In this document: positions 34,530 through 41,711 of the stretch, piece by piece
Layout: the number at the start of each line of letters is the position of its first letter
How positions within the stretch are numbered: position 1 is the stretch's first letter
Program-made: the position numbers and the translations under genes
Assembly (NCBI RefSeq): GCF_030167915.1
Contig: NZ_JARGNB010000007.1
Location: forward strand, 301,958 to 365,957
DNA length: 64,000 bases
Source: Aquabacterium humicola
GTDB taxonomy: Bacteria > Pseudomonadota > Gammaproteobacteria > Burkholderiales > Burkholderiaceae_C
Direction: 5' to 3'
Notes under the pieces: generated by a model
What the model saw: only the letters and a program-made list of their open reading frames with translations
Database searches by the model: none
Told to the model about the DNA's origin: nothing

Positions 34530-34700
34530 ATGAAGATCAACCTCAACTGGAAGCGGCCGCTGTTCTACGTGCTGCTGCCGGTCCTGGTCTTCATGTGCTT
34601 CGTCGGCTTCCCGCCGCCGTTCCCGCCGCCGAACCGCACGCGGCCGGCGCAGGAGCAGTCGGCGCCGGCCGAGGAATACCAGCGCGACGCGCAGTCGTAG
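34530..34700 (+). CDS. small single-span membrane protein (56 aa)
   Basis: Starts MKINLNWKRPLFYVLLPVLV, a textbook short basic start with one hydrophobic helix (about 10-27). This is followed by a Pro-rich segment (FPPPFPPPNRTRP) and a short polar tail. Likely an inner-membrane miniprotein with the tail outside. No family recognised and no strong ribosome site, but helix and codon bias support a real gene. Confidence 0.55.
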   Translation: MKINLNWKRPLFYVLLPVLVFMCFVGFPPPFPPPNRTRPAQEQSAPAEEYQRDAQS

Positions 34701-34739
34701 AGTCGGCGGTCACGACTCGCTGCCCCAAGGAACCTGACG

Positions 34740-35339
34740 ATGCGTCCCGACGTCGCCGTGCTGCTGTACCCCGGCTGCATCTTCGGGGAGATCGCGCCGG
34801 CGCTGGAACTGCTGGCGCCGCATTGCGCGCTGCACGTCCTGACGCCCGACGGCGCGCCGCATGCCGCGTCGAACGGCACGCGGCTGCTCGCCGATGGCCG
34901 GTACGACGATGCGGTCGGCCGGCCGCTGGCGGCGGTGATCGTGCCCGGCGGCGACCCGGACTCGATCATCGATCCCGGCCACGCGAACGCGGTGCTGCGC
35001 AGTGCGCGCGAACGTGGCGCGCTGCTGGCCGGCATCTGTGCCGGCGTGCTGGTGCTGGCGCGCAGCGGGCTGCTCGTCGGCCGGCGCGCGACGCACAACT
35101 ACACCGCCGAGCACACCACGCCCGAGGTGCTGGCCTGCACCGATCCGATCTTCGCGGGCGTGCGCTTCGAGCGCGCCGACCTGGTGGTCGACCCACCCTT
35201 CATCACCGCGCAGTGGTGGGCGCGCGCGACCTTCGCCGCCGCAATCGCGCAGGCGCTGGGCCTGCTCGACGAGGCCGGTGCGCAGCGCTGGCTGCAGCGC
35301 GACCGGTTCTCGTACGACGACGCGCCAATCACGCGTTAG
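34740..35339 (+). CDS. DJ-1/PfpI-family protein
   Basis: A 199-residue protein. Class I glutamine-amidotransferase-like fold with the nucleophile elbow Cys in LAGICAGVLVLARSG and early strands VAVLLYPGCIFGEIAPALELL. The THNYTAEH part is as in the ThiJ/PfpI subfamily with isonitrile hydratase-like members. AAGGAA precedes the ATG. These enzymes act on small electrophiles or as chaperone-like factors; the real substrate is open. Confidence 0.87.
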   Translation: MRPDVAVLLYPGCIFGEIAPALELLAPHCALHVLTPDGAPHAASNGTRLLADGRYDDAVGRPLAAVIVPGGDPDSIIDPGHANAVLRSARERGALLAGICAGVLVLARSGLLVGRRATHNYTAEHTTPEVLACTDPIFAGVRFERADLVVDPPFITAQWWARATFAAAIAQALGLLDEAGAQRWLQRDRFSYDDAPITR

Positions 35340-35363
35340 CACCCGCCCGTCCGACCGACTCGC

Positions 35364-36839
35364 TCAATACCGCACCAGCACCCGGTACTTCAAGGTCGTG
35401 CTGCCACCCGCGGGCACGCTCACCTGCCATTCGGCGGTGCCGGCAGCCACCTTCGCGTGCCTGTGCGATTCCTGCAGCATCGTCCAGTCGCCCGGCACCG
35501 GCTCGCGCACGGTGACCGTGACGTCCTCGGTCTTCGCATTGCGCAGCACCAGCTCGTAGGCGCTCTCGAAGACGTAGCTCGCGCGGTTGGTCGGCTCGCG
35601 GCGCTTGAAGTCGGTCTGCTTCTTGTCGGCGGTGACGTCGAAGGCCTCGCCGAGCTTCAGCCGCACGGTCTCGTTCTTCGGCGTGTGGTCGATGCGGTCC
35701 TCGCCGACGAACTGCGCATTGCCGGCGCCGTCGCGCTTGTAGACCCGCACCACGCCCTTGGGCAGCGGCATGCCGAGGCGCGAGGCTTCCTTGTTGCCGA
35801 ACTCGACGAAGACGCCGACCTTCAGCTTCTTGCCGATCTCGCCGACCGAATCGCTGTAGTAGTGCGCCGCGCCGGACAGCAGCAGCTCCTTCTTCACCGG
35901 CACGCCGGCCGCGTTCATCAGCGCGACCTGCTTGGTCTGGTTGTCGGCGATGGTCGTCGGCCGGCCCAGCGTGTACAGGTGGTATTCGAACAGCGACTCC
36001 TGAACCATCGGCGCCGGGGCTGGCGCGGCGGCCAGCGCCTTGCGCTGCATCAGGTCCTGTGCCGGGCGCATCTCCTCGCGCACACGGTTGAGGTCGCCGG
36101 CCACCAGTTGCAGCTTCGCGTTCGGATAGGCGGTGCCGCTGCGGTTCGTCAGCGTGACCCAGCCGCTGAGATCGAGCGACCTGTCGTCGGGACTCAGCTC
36201 GGCCACGTAGTCGGCCTGCCACGACAGCCCGCCGGTCAGGTACGACAGCTCCAGTGTCTGGGCGCCGGCCGGTCGTTTGTTGAGCAGCTGCGTCACCAGC
36301 GTCGGCCGGTCGCGCAAGGTGGCCGGCACGCCGTCGAACACCAGCCGCCCGGGCAGGCCGGTCTCGATGCGGTCGCCGATCTTCAGCACCACGCCGGCAT
36401 TCGCGGCCAGCACCTCGGCGGTCTCGATGGTCTCGGCGCCGGTGGTCGGGTGCGTGCGCACCACACGCACCGTGCGGCCCACCGCCTTCTCCAGCAGCTT
36501 GGCCGGCGTCAGCAGGTCGAAGTCGAAGTTCTGCTCCAGCAGCTCGAAGGCGCCCGGCTGCGTGATGCTGCGCAGCAGCGCGGTCTTGGCCTGCATCTGC
36601 GCGCTGACGTCGCGCAGCGCCAGCGCATTCGCGCCGCCGTCGAGCTTCACGCTGCGCGTGTCCTTCACCAGCGCGAGGTTCTCGTTGTAGATCGTCACCG
36701 CGACCGACTGCTGGTCGGCCAGCGTGCTGCGGCGTTCGGGCGGGGTGGCCTGGGCCTGCGCGAGCGGCAGGGCCAGCAGCGCCGCGGCCACGGTGCACAG
36801 CGCGAACGGAAACAGACGGCGGTAGGGCGCCTTCGACAT
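35364..36839 (-). CDS. exported DUF4139-family protein
   Basis: A 491-residue protein. Signal peptide 1-30 (cut after AQAQA), then the DUF4139 region: VAVTIYNENLALVKDTRSV near the front, SYLTGGLSWQADYVAEL, DLSGWVTLTNRSGTAYPNAKLQLVAGD. The C-terminal beta-sandwich (KRREPTNRASYVFESAYELVLRNAKTEDVTVTVREP) is typical. Members are secreted or periplasmic proteins with beta-rich repeats, function unknown. Start supported by the signal peptide. Confidence 0.85.
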   Translation of the reverse strand: MSKAPYRRLFPFALCTVAAALLALPLAQAQATPPERRSTLADQQSVAVTIYNENLALVKDTRSVKLDGGANALALRDVSAQMQAKTALLRSITQPGAFELLEQNFDFDLLTPAKLLEKAVGRTVRVVRTHPTTGAETIETAEVLAANAGVVLKIGDRIETGLPGRLVFDGVPATLRDRPTLVTQLLNKRPAGAQTLELSYLTGGLSWQADYVAELSPDDRSLDLSGWVTLTNRSGTAYPNAKLQLVAGDLNRVREEMRPAQDLMQRKALAAAPAPAPMVQESLFEYHLYTLGRPTTIADNQTKQVALMNAAGVPVKKELLLSGAAHYYSDSVGEIGKKLKVGVFVEFGNKEASRLGMPLPKGVVRVYKRDGAGNAQFVGEDRIDHTPKNETVRLKLGEAFDVTADKKQTDFKRREPTNRASYVFESAYELVLRNAKTEDVTVTVREPVPGDWTMLQESHRHAKVAAGTAEWQVSVPAGGSTTLKYRVLVRY

Positions 36840-37006
36840 GGTTTCTCCAGTGAACGTCGACGAGCCGCGGAGCGGGCTCGTCGGGTTGCACGGCGGAGAA
36901 GCGCGAACGGGGTCAAGCGCGGGTCAAGCCCATTCGCGAGCGGCGTCGAGGCGGGTGGATCCGGCGCGGCCCGGACCCCGGCGCAATCGACCGGGGCGCG
37001 TGCCGT

Positions 37007-37999
37007 TCAGCCCTCGTGCCGCGGCACGATCAGGATCTTGCCGTCGCGTCCGCCCGACGCCGCAGCGGCCACGGCTTCCTTGATCTGCGAGACGTCGTAG
37101 GTGGCCTGGATGGCCGTGCGGAGCTGGCCGCTGGCGATCAGCCCGGCCAGTTCGCCGAGCAGCGCGCGCGTGCGGGCGGGCGGCGTGATGCGGTACCAGC
37201 GTGCCAGCCAGAAGCCCTTCAGCGTGATGTCGCGGAAGACCAGCTCGCGCGGCGAGACGACGCAGGGTTCGCCGCTCAGCGCGCCGTAGTTGACGACGGT
37301 GGCGCCTTCGGCCAGCGTGGCCGCCAGCCGCATGGTGGCCGCGCCGCCGACGGCATCGATGCCCAGCTTGATCGCCGCGCCGTCGGTGGCGGCCTTGACG
37401 CGCGCCGCCAGGTCGTCGCCATCGACCACCACCACGTCGCCGCCCTGCGCCTGCACGCCGGCCACGGCCGACTCGCGGCGCACCACGTTCACCGTCTTGA
37501 AGCCGCGCTGCTTCGCCAGCTGCGTCACGTAGCTGCCGACGCCGGAGTTGGCGCTGTTCTGGATCAGCCAGTCGCCCGGCTGCAGATGGCCGAAATCGCT
37601 GAGCAGCAGCGCGGCGGTCGGCGGGTTGACGGTCAGCATTGCCAGCTGCTGCGGGTCGGCCTGGTTCGGCAGCGGCACCAGCGCTGCGGCCGGGGCCACC
37701 AGGTGCGTCGCCCACGTGCCGCTGCCCGGCGGCAGCAGCACCGTCTGGCCGACGGCAGGGCCTTCGGTCTGCGGACCCAGCGCCACCACGCGCCCGACCC
37801 CTTCGCTGCCGCCCACCGCGGGCAGCGGCGGCAGGATGCCGTACTGGCCGGTCAGCGTCAGCACGTCGCTCGGGTTGATCGGCGCGGCCAGCACGGCCAC
37901 CAGCGCCTGGCCGGCGGCGAGGGCGGGGGCTTCGAAGGGCACGGCGGCGATGACGTCTTGCGGCACCGGGCCGCGCTGGGTGTACTGGGCTTTGAGCAC
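37007..37999 (-). CDS. medium-chain reductase, 2-enoyl thioester reductase-like
   Basis: A 330-residue MDR-superfamily oxidoreductase. AAPINPSDVLTLTGQYGI and LPAVGGSEGVGRVVALG match the MECR/ETR1-like enoyl reductases, which use NADPH and have no zinc. The nucleotide site is NSANSGVGSYVTQLAKQRG. The Tyr of the enoyl-reductase active site is in GQYGI. No ATG lies at the right place; I use the GTG at 37999 (MLKAQYTQRG), as the upstream 50 residues do not look coded. It is divergent from the LysR gene with a LysR-type dyad between, so it is probably that regulator's target. Confidence 0.82.
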   Translation of the reverse strand: MLKAQYTQRGPVPQDVIAAVPFEAPALAAGQALVAVLAAPINPSDVLTLTGQYGILPPLPAVGGSEGVGRVVALGPQTEGPAVGQTVLLPPGSGTWATHLVAPAAALVPLPNQADPQQLAMLTVNPPTAALLLSDFGHLQPGDWLIQNSANSGVGSYVTQLAKQRGFKTVNVVRRESAVAGVQAQGGDVVVVDGDDLAARVKAATDGAAIKLGIDAVGGAATMRLAATLAEGATVVNYGALSGEPCVVSPRELVFRDITLKGFWLARWYRITPPARTRALLGELAGLIASGQLRTAIQATYDVSQIKEAVAAAASGGRDGKILIVPRHEG

Positions 38000-38084
38000 G
38001 ATGAAGGGCCGGTTAGTTTGCGGTGTGTGAATGCTCGGGCAAACTGACTCGTGAGGGAATCCGTCGCAGTCGCCAAATTCTTTT

Positions 38085-38097
38085 GTCGGAATGACAA
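38085..38097. promoter_or_regulatory. LysR-type binding site
   Basis: TGTCGGAATGACA has the T-N11-A form of LysR boxes and sits in a longer perfect dyad (TTGTC-GGAAT-GACAA). It lies 73 bp before the lysR ATG and 86 bp before the divergent reductase gene, the usual spot for control of both. Confidence 0.6.
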
Positions 38098-38169
38098 CAA
38101 AGCCGGCGACAACCAGGCCCCGGCGCCTGAACCCGCCGGGATTCAGCAAGAGACGCCAGGAGGGACGCC

Positions 38170-39072
38170 ATGGACAAGCTGCGCGCGATGCACTACCTGC
38201 TGAAGGTCGCTGACACGCTGAGCTTCTCGCGCGCCGCGAAGTCCTTCGGCGTGCCGGCGTCGTCGATCTCGCGCCGCATCGCCGACCTGGAGGCCGAGCT
38301 GGGCGTGGAGCTGCTGCACCGCACGACGCGCACGGTGCGGCTGACCGAGCTGGGGGCGCAGTATGTCGAGCAGGTGCGCGCCGGCCTGGCCCAGCTGGAC
38401 GATGCCGGGGAGCTGGTCGGCCAGCGCGGCAGCACGCCCAGCGGCACGCTGCGCATCAGCGCGATGCCCAGCTACGGGCAGGTGCTGCTGCTGCCGGCGC
38501 TGCAGGACTTCAGCGCGCGCTACCCCGACATCCTGCTCGACCTGCACCTGAGCGACGCGGTGGTCGAGCTCGGCCGCGACCAGGTGGACATCGCGATCCG
38601 CGGCACCCGTCAGCCCGAAGGGCGCGTCGTCGCGCGCAAGCTCGATCCCAACCACTTCATGCTGGCCGCGTCGCCGCAGTACCTGAAGACCAAGGGCATG
38701 CCGCGCACGCTGGACGACCTGCAGGACCACCAGGCCTTGCTCTACCGCGGTCCGAACGCACTCATCAAGTGGCACGGCCAGGACGACGACGGCTGGCGCG
38801 AGCTGGCCGTGCCGCCGGCCTTCATCAGCAACGACGGCGCCGCCCTGATCGCGATGGCCTGCCAGCACCGCGGCCTGGTGCTGCTGCCCGAATGGGGCCT
38901 GAAGCCGTACCTGCAGCGCGGCGAGCTGCTGCCCGTGACGATGGACCAGCCGGTGTCGGTGGGCCGCGGCGGCGAGGCGGGCATCTACCTGATGTACCTG
39001 CGCACCCGCTACCAGATTCCGAAGGTGCGGGTGGCGGTGGACTTCCTGGTGGAGCGGTTGAGGGCGGGGTGA
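38170..39072 (+). CDS. LysR-family transcriptional regulator
   Basis: A 300-residue LysR protein. HTH at about residues 4-62 (MHYLLKVADTLSFSRAAKSFGVPASSISRRIADLEAELGVELLHR, in sequence) and a periplasmic-binding-like effector domain (100-295: LRISAMPSYGQVLLLPALQDF, DVAIRGTRQPEG, LALPEWGL-like end). It resembles the subfamily controlling quinone or aldehyde reductases. Divergent from the enoyl-reductase-like gene with a LysR box between them. AGGAGGGACGCC precedes the ATG. Confidence 0.92.
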   Translation: MDKLRAMHYLLKVADTLSFSRAAKSFGVPASSISRRIADLEAELGVELLHRTTRTVRLTELGAQYVEQVRAGLAQLDDAGELVGQRGSTPSGTLRISAMPSYGQVLLLPALQDFSARYPDILLDLHLSDAVVELGRDQVDIAIRGTRQPEGRVVARKLDPNHFMLAASPQYLKTKGMPRTLDDLQDHQALLYRGPNALIKWHGQDDDGWRELAVPPAFISNDGAALIAMACQHRGLVLLPEWGLKPYLQRGELLPVTMDQPVSVGRGGEAGIYLMYLRTRYQIPKVRVAVDFLVERLRAG

Positions 39073-39175
39073 GGCGTGAAGAAGAGAAGCGCGACGTCCT
39101 GCGGGCCGGCGCCGAACTCTGGCATCCTGCATGCTTGAAACGGCCATCTATCAACGCAGCGAGGAGGGCGCGACC

Positions 39176-39379
39176 ATGCAGACGCTTGACGAGATGCGAG
39201 ACCGCAGGCTGCTGACCGACGACCAGCACGCCCAGATCGGCGCGTGGATCACCCGCGCGCGCACGCCCGAGGGGATCATGGCGATGCCGCCGTCGCTGTG
39301 GCGCAAGCTGGAGCTGGCGAGTGTGCTGATGAACATCGACGCGGATCTGTCGCAGCCGCCGGTGATGAGTGGGCCGTGA
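39176..39379 (+). CDS. small hypothetical protein (67 aa)
   Basis: A short helical protein, MQTLDEMRDRRLLTDDQHAQIGAW at the front (helix with DDQHAQI), then MAMPPSLWRKLELAS. GAGGAGGG lies 7 nt before this ATG and decides it over the ATG 45 bp upstream. It lies 23 bp before the ParD-like gene in the same direction, so it may be the other half of a unit, but it does not resemble a known toxin. No family recognised. Confidence 0.6.
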   Translation: MQTLDEMRDRRLLTDDQHAQIGAWITRARTPEGIMAMPPSLWRKLELASVLMNIDADLSQPPVMSGP

Positions 39380-39402
39380 CGACACGAACCGGGCACCCGG
39401 GC

Positions 39403-39741
39403 ATGAGCAGCAAGTCGATCCGCATTTCGTCCGAGCTGTTCGAGCACGCGCAGCGCCAAGGCGAGATCCTGTCACGTTCGGCGTCGCAACAGATCAACCA
39501 CTGGGTGCGTTTGGGCGCCATGGTCGAGCAAAGCGACCTGTCGCTTGGCGAGTTGCTTGTGCTGCTGCGCGGCGAGATGGCGGGCGGCCAGCGGCCGGAA
39601 GGCGTGCTCTGGGCTGCCAAGCGCGCACAGCAGGCGCGCGACATCGCGGCCATTGAGTCCGGCCAGGCGAGCAACGAGTCCATGAGTTGGTTCTCGGGCG
39701 GACGAGCGCGGCGGGCAAAGGCCATCGATTCGCCGTTTTGA
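39403..39741 (+). CDS. ParD-like antitoxin-family protein, no toxin found
   Basis: A 112-residue protein. MSSKSIRISSELFEHAQRQ, RSASQQINHWVRLGAMVEQS and SLGELLVLLRGEMAG match the ParD-like (PF11903-type) family of ribbon-helix-helix antitoxins. RelE/ParE-type toxin genes usually follow, but none does here: the next 190 bp hold only dyads and then the restriction remnant. The 67-residue gene upstream is the only possible partner. A solitary antitoxin can be domesticated or the remnant of a lost pair. Confidence 0.7.
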   Translation: MSSKSIRISSELFEHAQRQGEILSRSASQQINHWVRLGAMVEQSDLSLGELLVLLRGEMAGGQRPEGVLWAAKRAQQARDIAAIESGQASNESMSWFSGGRARRAKAIDSPF

Positions 39742-39805
39742 GCCTTGCGATGGGTGGCACTGCGCACGCAGGCGTCTCGGGCGCCGTACCGAGCGCGGCG
39801 CCGAG

Positions 39806-39841
39806 CTGACCCCAAAGCGCAGCAACGCTGCAGAGGGTCAG
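39806..39841. repeat. nested stem-loop at the edge of the accessory region
   Basis: CTGACCC (39806-39812) pairs with GGGTCAG (39835-39841), and inside it GCAGC pairs with GCTGC over a 3-nt loop. A compact, two-part cruciform between the antitoxin gene and the restriction remnant, with no T run, so it is not a good terminator. It may be a recombination or integration scar. Confidence 0.5.
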
Positions 39842-39877
39842 TTGGGTCGAATGCCGCATTTTGGCGCGTGAACTGTA

Positions 39878-39890
39878 GTAGACGATCTAC
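39878..39890. promoter_or_regulatory. perfect dyad before the restriction remnant
   Basis: GTAGA-CGA-TCTAC, perfect 5-3-5 symmetry, 39 bp before the hsdR-like start. It lies in a less GC-rich patch and could be an operator left from the former restriction operon. Confidence 0.4.
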
Positions 39891-39928
39891 CGATCGACAT
39901 GATCGGCACTGGGGGAGTGGCGCGTGAC

Positions 39929-40553
39929 ATGACACCTGAAGCCAAAGCGCGGCAGCAGATTGACCAGAAGCTGGAAATCGCCGGCTGGGTTGTTCAAGAC
40001 ATGAGGCAGCTCAACCTCGCCGCTGGGGTTGGCGTGGCGGTGCGCGAGTACCCCACCGACACCGGCCCGGCCGATTACGTGCTCTTCGTCAATCGCACGG
40101 CCTGCGGCGTGATCGAAGCCACGGGCGAGATCATCCGTTTCACCGACAACGCCGACCCTGCACCCCGCTCGATTGTGTATTGCTGGCTTTGGTCCCAGTA
40201 CGAACAAACTCGTCGAGGGGCCAGCGGCAACAACCAACCCGCGCTGAACAAGTCCATCGTTGAGAGCATCGCAAATGCCATTGGCGCCGCCGGCGGAAAT
40301 GACAGAAGTTGTGCGGTTGGTTGAATCTGTACTGGACCAGGTTGCTGCACAGGAGAACGCCATCGCTCTTGCCCTCAAGCAATCCACTGCCCAACGCCAA
40401 GACATCCTCCGCGCCGCCTTCGCCGGCCAGCCCGTGCCGCAGGACCCGAACGACGAACCGGCCTCGGTACTGCTGGAACGCATCCGCGCCGAACGGGATG
40501 CTCGGGCAACCCAGCAGAAGCCCCGGGCCCGCAAGGCCAGGGAGCCCGCATGA
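39929..40553 (+). pseudogene. type I restriction remnant: hsdR start fused to hsdS end, with frameshift
   Basis: The first about 75 residues (MTPEAKARQQIDQKLEIAG, GVAVREYPTDTGPADYVLFV, ACGVIEA) are the start of a HsdR helicase-nuclease. At about the GVIEA site, where HsdR normally continues with KP and some 900 more residues, the frame moves without stop into the end of an HsdS specificity subunit: RSIVYCWLWSQYEQTRRGASG, then NNQPALNKSIVESI. Around 40275-40300 the frame shifts by one, and the HsdS C-terminus continues in the next frame (PPAEMTEVVRLVESVLDQVA ... ILRAAFAGQ) to the stop at 40553. hsdM, most of hsdR and the front of hsdS are gone. The stop overlaps the next gene's start (ATGA). 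Confidence 0.88.
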
Positions 40554-41632
40554 GCAAGGCCAAACCCCCGGCCGCGAAGCCGCAGGCCCGCGCGGCGGCG
40601 GTGGATGCGGCCGGGCTGCTGGCCGATCTGCGCGGCTTGATCGAGCAGTCCCGGCGGGCGGCCGCGGCCGCCGTGAACGCGAGCCTCACCCTGATGTACT
40701 GGCGCATCGGCGCGCGCATCCGCCACGAGGTACTGGGCGGTGAGCGGGCTCGCTACGGCGCCGAGATTGTCGTGACGCTGTCGCGACAATTGGCGGCCGA
40801 CTACGGGCGTGGCTTCGAAGAGAAGAACCTGCGGCGCATGGTGCAGTTCGCCGAGCTCTTTGCCGATGAAGACAAGGTCGTGACGCTGTCACGACATTTG
40901 AGCTGGTCGCATTTCCTGGCGTTGTTGCCCCTCAAGGACCCGCTGGCCCGCGAGTTCTACGCCCAGATGTGCAGCCTCGACCGCTGGAGCGTGCGCACCT
41001 TGCGCGATCGGGTGGACTCGATGCTGTTCGAGCGCACGGCGCTGTCTCGCAAGCCCGATGAGCTGACCCGCCTTGAATTGGATGCGCTGCACGCCAAGGG
41101 CGAGGTGACGCCGGCCCTGGTGCTCAAGGACCCGTATGTGCTCGACTTCCTGGGCTTGCACGACCGCTACCTGGAGAAAGACCTCGAAGACGCCATCCTG
41201 CGCGAGCTCGAAACCTTTCTGCTCGAACTGGGGGCCGGCTTCAGCTTCGTGGCGCGGCAGCGCCGCATCCAGCTCGATGGCGACGACTTCTACCTCGACC
41301 TGCTGTTCTACAACCGCAAGCTGCGCCGGCTGGTGGCCATCGAGCTGAAGCTGGGCGAGTTCAAGGCCGAGTACAAGGGCCAGATGGAGCTGTACCTGCG
41401 CTGGCTGGCCAAGAACGACCAGGAGCCGGGCGACGCGCCGCCGCTGGGCATCATCTTGTGCACCGGCAAGAAGCACGAGCAGATCGAGCTGCTGGAGCTC
41501 GATAAGTCGGGCATTCACGTGGCCGAGTACCTCACCGTGCTCCCCCCGCGCGAGGTGTTCCAGCAAAAGATTCACGACGCCATGGTGCAGGCGCAACTGC
41601 GGCTGGTCCACAAAGATTCCACCCCCGAATGA
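40550..41632 (+). CDS. YhcG/DUF1016-family PD-(D/E)XK nuclease
   Basis: A 360-residue protein. The N-terminal DUF1016 domain (about 20-180: ASLTLMYWRIGARIRHEV, YGAEIVVTLSRQLAADYGRGFEEKNLRRM, LSWSHFLALLPLKDPLAREFYA) is a winged-helix, restriction-subunit-like domain. The C-terminal nuclease core (220-345) has DDFYLDLLFYNRKLRRLVAIELK with the D-x(n)-E-x-K catalytic set in order. It looks complete. Its ATG overlaps the HsdS-like remnant stop, so it was part of that restriction operon, as such nucleases often are. A DNA-degrading defence or helper role is inferred. Confidence 0.9.
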   Translation: MSKAKPPAAKPQARAAAVDAAGLLADLRGLIEQSRRAAAAAVNASLTLMYWRIGARIRHEVLGGERARYGAEIVVTLSRQLAADYGRGFEEKNLRRMVQFAELFADEDKVVTLSRHLSWSHFLALLPLKDPLAREFYAQMCSLDRWSVRTLRDRVDSMLFERTALSRKPDELTRLELDALHAKGEVTPALVLKDPYVLDFLGLHDRYLEKDLEDAILRELETFLLELGAGFSFVARQRRIQLDGDDFYLDLLFYNRKLRRLVAIELKLGEFKAEYKGQMELYLRWLAKNDQEPGDAPPLGIILCTGKKHEQIELLELDKSGIHVAEYLTVLPPREVFQQKIHDAMVQAQLRLVHKDSTPE

Positions 41633-41711
41633 ACACTTCGGCATGGAGGCCGACGACCGCGACGCGCTCACCTACGAGCGGCAGGGCGTTTCTGCGCTCG
41701 GGTCCTCATTG

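Noticed and set aside
39899..40324. A single intact hypothetical gene
   Set aside because: The two halves match different subunits of type I restriction systems, and the HsdS homology continues in another frame, so it is a remnant.
41633..41711. Terminator between the YhcG and S8-TIR genes
   Set aside because: No clear hairpin with a T run was found in this 79-bp convergent gap.
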